From the NCBI GenBank assembly GCA_045636065.1, contig JAZTWW010000036.1:62001-126000 (forward strand): DNA of 64,000 bases, read 5' to 3'. Position numbers and translations under genes: made by a program. Within the stretch, counting starts at the first letter, position 1. Each line of letters begins with the position of its first letter. Shown one piece after another: positions 59,461 through 64,000 of the stretch. Source of the stretch: RGIG5050 sp045636065 (GTDB lineage: Bacteria > Verrucomicrobiota > Kiritimatiellia > RFP12 > UBA1067). The notes under the pieces are model-generated. The model did not search any database. It was not told where the DNA came from and saw nothing but the letters and a program-made list of their open reading frames with translations.

Positions 59461-60696
59461 ATGAGCGATGAGAAGAACGGTTCCGGCGTCGGGAAAATAG
59501 CCAACTTCATAGGCTGGCTTCTTACTGTTGCGGCTTGCCTTGCCGCAGGCTGGATTGCGCGGGAAATGTTCCCTGAGGAGAAGTCCGCTCCCCCTGCAAT
59601 GGTCATGCCTCCTTCGACCGTCTCCACGACGAATGTCCAGATGCGCGCCTACAATCTTGCCGAGCGTTTTGTGGCTCACGCGGAGGCTATGCAGGAGATC
59701 GATCTTCTTCCGCAGGTTGATGGCTACATCAAGGAGGTCAGGTTCTCCGAAGGCGATATCGTCGAGGCGGGTGCCGTACTTTACGTAATCGACAATGAAA
59801 GGTACAGCGCCATCGTCAACCAGCGTAAGGCCGACCTTGAGGCCGCCGAAGCCGAGGCGGAGCGCGCCCGCCGCTACCGCGCCCGCATGGAGGCCGCCGA
59901 CGCGCGAGGCATCACCCAGCAGGAGCTCGACAACGTCATCAGTCTCGATTTGAGCGCCAAGGCCAAGGTTCTCCAGGCGAAGGCCAATCTCGTCGTCGCA
60001 GAGTACGACATGAACCATGCCATCGTCAAGGCTCCCTTCAAGGGCAAGATAGGCAAGTCCCGCGCTTACCTCGGCGACTACGTCAGCCCTTCGAAAGGAC
60101 CTCTCGCGCACCTCGTGCAGATCGATCCCGTTCGCGTCTCCTTCCCGCTCACCGACAGGAGCTACATCGCCTGGCGCAATGCGGTCTTGAAAGGTGATTC
60201 GTCGGCCATCGACAAGCGCCTGAGGCTCATTCTCCCCGACGACAGCGAGTACACCGGCGGCGAAGGCTCCTTCGCCTACGACGACAGCACCATGGACGCC
60301 TCCACGGCCTCGATAACGATGCGTCTTACGTTCCCCAACCCCGACAGGCTCCTTGTCCCCAACACCTACCTCACGCTCGTCGCCGACTACAAGAACCCGC
60401 CGTTCTACACGTGCGTTCCCCAGACGGCGATCATCGACCTTCCAGGCGGCTCGCAGGGCGTATGGCTCGTGAAAAATGACGGCACAGTCACCGCCCGCGA
60501 GGTCAAGACTCTCGGAACGTTCGAGGGATGGGTTCCCGTCATCTCCGGTCTCGCCGAGGGTGACACCGTCGTCACATCCGGTACGGGCAAGCTTGGCGAA
60601 GGCATGAAGGTCGTGAATGTCATCCCCACGCCCAACGACGAGAACGACCCCGGACACCTCATGTACGATGAGCGCGAGAGCGCTTCCAACGAATGA
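59461..60696 (+). CDS. RND efflux membrane fusion protein (AcrA/MexA type)
   Basis: 411 residues. An N-terminal membrane anchor (FIGWLLTVAACLAAGWIA) is followed by the lipoyl/barrel-sandwich halves (EIDLLPQVDGYIKEVRFSEGDIVEAGAVLYVID and IVKAPFKGKIGKSRAYLGDYVS), a coiled-coil hairpin between them (YSAIVNQRKADLEAAEAEAERARRYRA), the beta-barrel (LVQIDPVRVSFPLTDRSYI) and a membrane-proximal C-terminal domain. It joins the RND pump to the outer-membrane channel. Its stop lies 14 nt before the pump gene. Exported substrates (drugs, bile salts, metabolites) cannot be deduced. Confidence 0.92.
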   Translation: MSDEKNGSGVGKIANFIGWLLTVAACLAAGWIAREMFPEEKSAPPAMVMPPSTVSTTNVQMRAYNLAERFVAHAEAMQEIDLLPQVDGYIKEVRFSEGDIVEAGAVLYVIDNERYSAIVNQRKADLEAAEAEAERARRYRARMEAADARGITQQELDNVISLDLSAKAKVLQAKANLVVAEYDMNHAIVKAPFKGKIGKSRAYLGDYVSPSKGPLAHLVQIDPVRVSFPLTDRSYIAWRNAVLKGDSSAIDKRLRLILPDDSEYTGGEGSFAYDDSTMDASTASITMRLTFPNPDRLLVPNTYLTLVADYKNPPFYTCVPQTAIIDLPGGSQGVWLVKNDGTVTAREVKTLGTFEGWVPVISGLAEGDTVVTSGTGKLGEGMKVVNVIPTPNDENDPGHLMYDERESASNE

Positions 60697-60710
60697 GCGG
60701 AGGGCGTGAA

Positions 60711-63700
60711 ATGAAGCTCTCCATAAGAAAGTCGATTGACGAGATAAAGACGTTCTCCAGAACGTTCGTGGAGCGTCCGCGCTTCGCGATGGTCATCGCC
60801 ATAGTGCTCAGCATGGCAGGCGTGATGGCCATGTTGAATCTGCCAATATCGCAGTACCCGCGCGTCACGCCGCCGGAGATCCGCGTCACGTACACGTACC
60901 CGGGCGCAAACAGCCGCGAGGTGATGAACACCATCGCCACCCCCGTCGAGGACGAGGTGAACGGCGTCGACGACATGATCTACATGTCGAGCGAATGCGG
61001 CGACGACGGCTCCTACTCGCTCACGGTCTCGTTCGAGGTCGAGTCCGACCGCGACATGGACCAGGTCAAGGTGCAGAACCGCATCTCCCAGGCCGAGGCC
61101 AAGCTTCCGCAGGAGGTCAAGCAGCTCGGCGGCCGCGTGAGAGCGCAGTCGACGGACTTCCTCGGCTTTCTCGCCCTGCGCTGTCCGGGCGGGAAGATGA
61201 CGCGCCTTCAGATATCCGACTACATCTACAACAACATCCAGCCTGTCCTTCTGCGTGTTCCGGGCGTCGGCGAGGCTACGGTCTACGGCCCCAAGCTCTC
61301 GATCCGCGTCTGGCTCGACCCCGACAGGATGGCCGCCCAGAAGATGAACTCCGAGGAGGTCATAAACGCGATCTCCAAACAGAACATCCAGGCGTCGCTC
61401 GGCTCGGTTGGCGCGATGCCCGTAAAGAAGTACGGCGCAAAGACGTACTCGCTCGTCGCCCGCGGCCGTCTCATGACGGTCGAGGAGTTCAACAACATCG
61501 TCATCCGCCGCGACTCGAACGGCGGCATAGTCCGCCTCAAGGACGTCGCGAGAACGGAGATCGGCGAGCAGAGCTATGCGTTCGACGGCCAGTACGACGG
61601 CGCCACGGCGGTTTCGATCGCCGTGCAGCAGAAGCCGGGCGCGAACGCAATAGACGCGATGGACAAGCTCATCGCCGAGATGGACCGCCTCCAGGAGAGC
61701 TTCCCCGAGGGCCTTGAGTACGTCATCGCGTACGACGCGACGGCCAACGTGAGAATGTGCATACGCGAAATCAGGACGACGCTTCTGATAACGTTCGGTC
61801 TCGTCGTTTTCGTCTGCTTCCTCTTCCTCCAGGACTGGCGCGCGACGCTCGTACCCTGCCTTACGATCCCCGTATCGCTCTCGGCCACCTTCATCCTCAT
61901 GTCGGCGCTCGGGTACTCGATAAACACGCTTACGCTCTTCGGTCTCGTCCTTGCGATCGGCGTCGTCGTCGACGACTGCATCGTCGTCGTCGAGCGCGTC
62001 CAGTTCCTTATCGAGACGAGAGGCCTCAACTCCAAGGAGGCGACGATCCAGGCCATGAGCGACGTTACGAGCGCCGTCATAGCGACTACGCTCGTCCTGC
62101 TTGGCATTTTCGTCCCCGTCGGCTTCATGTCGGGCATCACGGGGCGCATCTACCAGCAGTTCTCCGTAACCCTCTCGGCCGCGGTGTGCTTCTCCTCCCT
62201 CTGCGCCCTTACCCTTGCGCCGGCCCTCTGCTCGCTCCTTCTGAGAGAGACGCGCCCGATCAAGCACGGGCCGCTCGCGTGGTTCAACAGCCTCGTCAAC
62301 GGCTTCAAGGCCGTCTTCATCAGGTTCGCGAAATTCCTCGCGAGGCGCAGGTTCCTCTCGTTCATCCTTCTTGTCCTTTCCATACTCTTCACCGTGAGGA
62401 CGTACATGCGCTCGTCCACCTCGTTCCTCCCGGAGGAGGACCAGGGCGTCATATTCTGCTCGCTGGAGATGCCCGAAGGCACCACGGCGGAGCGTACGCG
62501 CGATGTGGGCCTAAGGGCCGTCGATCTTCTCCAGAAGAAGTTCCCCGGCGAGGTGATGAGCGTACTTTCCGTCAACGGCATGTCCATGACATCCGGGCGC
62601 GGCGAGTCGCAGGGAATGCTCATCGTGCAGCTAAAGGACTGGACCTTGCGCACGAAGCCCGAGCAGCACACCTCCAAGCTCAAGCTCAGCATGCAGGCCG
62701 CGCTTGCCGAGATCCCCGAGCCGTCGTGGCGCGTCTTTGTGCCTCCGGCGATTCCTGGCCTTGGCATGTCAAACGGCATCGACCTGAGGCTTGAGGCCGT
62801 CGATTCGACAGACCCAGAGGTTCTCGCCGCTATGCAGGCGAAGGTCCTCAAGGCACTCAACAGCCGTCCTGACATAATCCAGATGGCGTTCAGCGGCTTC
62901 AAGTCCAATACGCCTCACCTGAGGTTCAACCTCGACCGCACCAAGGCCGAGATGCACCACGTGCCGGTGTCCACCGTCTATGCGACATTGCAGAACTACC
63001 TCGGCTCCAGATACGTCAACGACGTCAACCTGGGAACGCAGGTGAACCGCGTCACCGTCTGCTCCGACTGGAGCGGACGCGCCACGCCCGAGGATGTCGC
63101 CAAGCTGTACGTCCGCAGCGAAGACGGCAACATGGTTCCGATCGGCGCTATCGGCACGATCGAGCGCGAACTCGGGCCTCGCGTCATGACCCGCTTCCAG
63201 ATGCGTCCTGCAGCCGCCATAACTATCCTTACGCAGAACGGCGTCGCCTCCGGCAAGGTGATCTCCGAGATCAAGAAGATTCTCGCCGATACGCTTACCC
63301 CCGGCTTCACATACGAGTGGGGCGGCATCACGTTCCAGGAGCAGCGCAACGAAGGTACGGCCGGCCCGCTCATTCTCATGGCGATCCTCTTCGGCTATCT
63401 CTTCCTCGTCGCCCAGTACGAATCCTGGACGATCCCGATGCCTGTGATGCTCTCCATATTCGTGGCCGTCCTCGGCGCGCTGACGGGCCTCAAGTGGCTC
63501 TCGGGGTGGGAACGCTTCCAGACGTTCGACCTCTCGCTCAGCGTGTACGCCCAGCTCGGAATAGTTCTTCTCATAGGGCTCGCCTCAAAGAACGCGATTC
63601 TCATAGTCGAATTCGCCAAGGACAGGCGGGAGAAGGAAAAGTATTCAATCGTCGACGCGGCCGGTTCTGCGGCAGGCGAGCGGTTGAGGGCCGTTCTCAT

Positions 63701-63989
63701 GACGGCGCTCACCACTCTCCTGGGGACTCTTCCCATGGTGCTGGCAACGGGCGCAGGCTCCGCGAGCCGTGTCGCGATCGGCGTTACCGAGTTCTTCGGG
63801 ATGCTCTTCTCGGTAAGCTTCGGCGTGCTGCTCGTGCCGGGGCTGTATTCGCTCTTCCAGTACTGGCGTGAAAACGTCAAACGAGCGTTCTCGTACATTT
63901 CGGCCGTCGGCCAGAGGAGGCGCACCTTGAAGGAGCGCGCCCGCGCCGGGGCCGCGGAGGAATCTAAAACGGAGGATCAGGCATCATGA
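60711..63989 (+). CDS. RND-family inner-membrane efflux pump (AcrB type, HAE1)
   Basis: 1092 residues, 12 membrane helices. Typical parts: N-terminal FVERPRFAMVIAIVLSMAGVMAM, NLPISQYPRVTPPEIRVTYTYPGANS, the proton-relay Asp pair in LAIGVVVDDCIVVVERV (TM4), and the second half with IVLLIGLASKNAILIVEFAKD. These place it in the hydrophobe/amphiphile exporter (HAE1) group rather than metal exporters. ATG 60711 has GCGGAGGG seven nt upstream and is preferred over ATG 60693, which overlaps the fusion-protein stop. The stop overlaps the next ATG at 63986. Confidence 0.94.
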   Translation: MKLSIRKSIDEIKTFSRTFVERPRFAMVIAIVLSMAGVMAMLNLPISQYPRVTPPEIRVTYTYPGANSREVMNTIATPVEDEVNGVDDMIYMSSECGDDGSYSLTVSFEVESDRDMDQVKVQNRISQAEAKLPQEVKQLGGRVRAQSTDFLGFLALRCPGGKMTRLQISDYIYNNIQPVLLRVPGVGEATVYGPKLSIRVWLDPDRMAAQKMNSEEVINAISKQNIQASLGSVGAMPVKKYGAKTYSLVARGRLMTVEEFNNIVIRRDSNGGIVRLKDVARTEIGEQSYAFDGQYDGATAVSIAVQQKPGANAIDAMDKLIAEMDRLQESFPEGLEYVIAYDATANVRMCIREIRTTLLITFGLVVFVCFLFLQDWRATLVPCLTIPVSLSATFILMSALGYSINTLTLFGLVLAIGVVVDDCIVVVERVQFLIETRGLNSKEATIQAMSDVTSAVIATTLVLLGIFVPVGFMSGITGRIYQQFSVTLSAAVCFSSLCALTLAPALCSLLLRETRPIKHGPLAWFNSLVNGFKAVFIRFAKFLARRRFLSFILLVLSILFTVRTYMRSSTSFLPEEDQGVIFCSLEMPEGTTAERTRDVGLRAVDLLQKKFPGEVMSVLSVNGMSMTSGRGESQGMLIVQLKDWTLRTKPEQHTSKLKLSMQAALAEIPEPSWRVFVPPAIPGLGMSNGIDLRLEAVDSTDPEVLAAMQAKVLKALNSRPDIIQMAFSGFKSNTPHLRFNLDRTKAEMHHVPVSTVYATLQNYLGSRYVNDVNLGTQVNRVTVCSDWSGRATPEDVAKLYVRSEDGNMVPIGAIGTIERELGPRVMTRFQMRPAAAITILTQNGVASGKVISEIKKILADTLTPGFTYEWGGITFQEQRNEGTAGPLILMAILFGYLFLVAQYESWTIPMPVMLSIFVAVLGALTGLKWLSGWERFQTFDLSLSVYAQLGIVLLIGLASKNAILIVEFAKDRREKEKYSIVDAAGSAAGERLRAVLMTALTTLLGTLPMVLATGAGSASRVAIGVTEFFGMLFSVSFGVLLVPGLYSLFQYWRENVKRAFSYISAVGQRRRTLKERARAGAAEESKTEDQAS

Positions 63990-64000
63990 GAAATACGACA
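63986..64000 (+). CDS. Start of the next efflux-operon gene (partial)
   Basis: ATG at 63986 overlaps the pump stop (ATGA) and has GGAGG ten nt upstream. Only Met-Arg-Asn-Thr-Thr is visible. By operon context it is likely an outer-membrane TolC/OprM-type channel, but the sequence cannot show this. Confidence 0.6.

Noticed and set aside
1..64000. tRNA, rRNA, CRISPR or insertion-sequence genes
   Set aside because: No cloverleaf, rRNA segment, regularly spaced repeat array or transposase motif was recognised on reading both strands; a covariance-model scan was not possible here.

Overview
The window is chromosomal DNA from a GC-rich, Gram-negative bacterium of the PVC group. The best guess is a Verrucomicrobiota/Kiritimatiellota-type, possibly gut-associated, organism. 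The pointers are a five-gene pilus-like locus in the same order as Akkermansia Amuc_1102-1101-1100-1099-1098, an exosortase/EpsI operon, a giant secreted protein with thrombospondin-3-like Ca repeats and a LamG domain, secreted glycoside hydrolases, and RND efflux. This assignment is inference from gene content.

The window spans the replication-origin region. Every gene left of about 15.84 kb is on the minus strand and every gene right of about 16.17 kb is on the plus strand. At or near the switch lie dnaA, dnaN, mnmG, three clusters of TTATCAACA-type DnaA boxes (9.19-9.26 kb, 15.90-16.01 kb, 19.73-19.90 kb) and two perfect 16-bp parS palindromes (TGTTCCACGTGGAACA). Both parS sites sit inside the mnmG reading frame, in an extra segment of about 300 codons that ordinary MnmG proteins lack.

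Left arm, outward from the switch (minus strand): an antiporter-EIIA fusion and dnaA; dnaN and a THUMP methyltransferase; the box cluster; an Xre/zinc-ribbon regulator and a Nudix hydrolase; a membrane protein; a repeat-bearing intergenic region; a tightly overlapping operon exosortase - EpsI - sugar-phosphate transferase fusion - KamA/EpmB-like radical SAM enzyme; and a secreted protein cut by the window edge.

Right arm (plus strand): mnmG; about 950 bp of non-coding DNA with a second copy of the dispersed repeat and more DnaA boxes; an unrecognised gene; three secreted glycosidase-type proteins (TIM-barrel, GH16, GH20); tyrS; a NifU-like scaffold; a CxxCxGxG secreted protein; a VIT/vWA protein - pyrimidine phosphorylase - GspG-like - M50 protease operon; a secreted protein - lipoprotein - 3906-residue giant operon; ackA, pta, kdsD; the Amuc-like pilus locus with a PilM/PilN fusion and an acidic-repeat secretin; coaE; a small Val/Pro/Glu/Ala repeat protein; and an RND efflux operon continuing off the edge.

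Fourteen promoters share one layout: a -35 of TTG type (one TTT), a spacer of exactly 17 nt and a -10 close to TATAAT. In several cases the start codon lies only 6-9 nt after the -10, which predicts leaderless mRNAs. No tRNA, rRNA, CRISPR array or recognisable transposase gene was seen.
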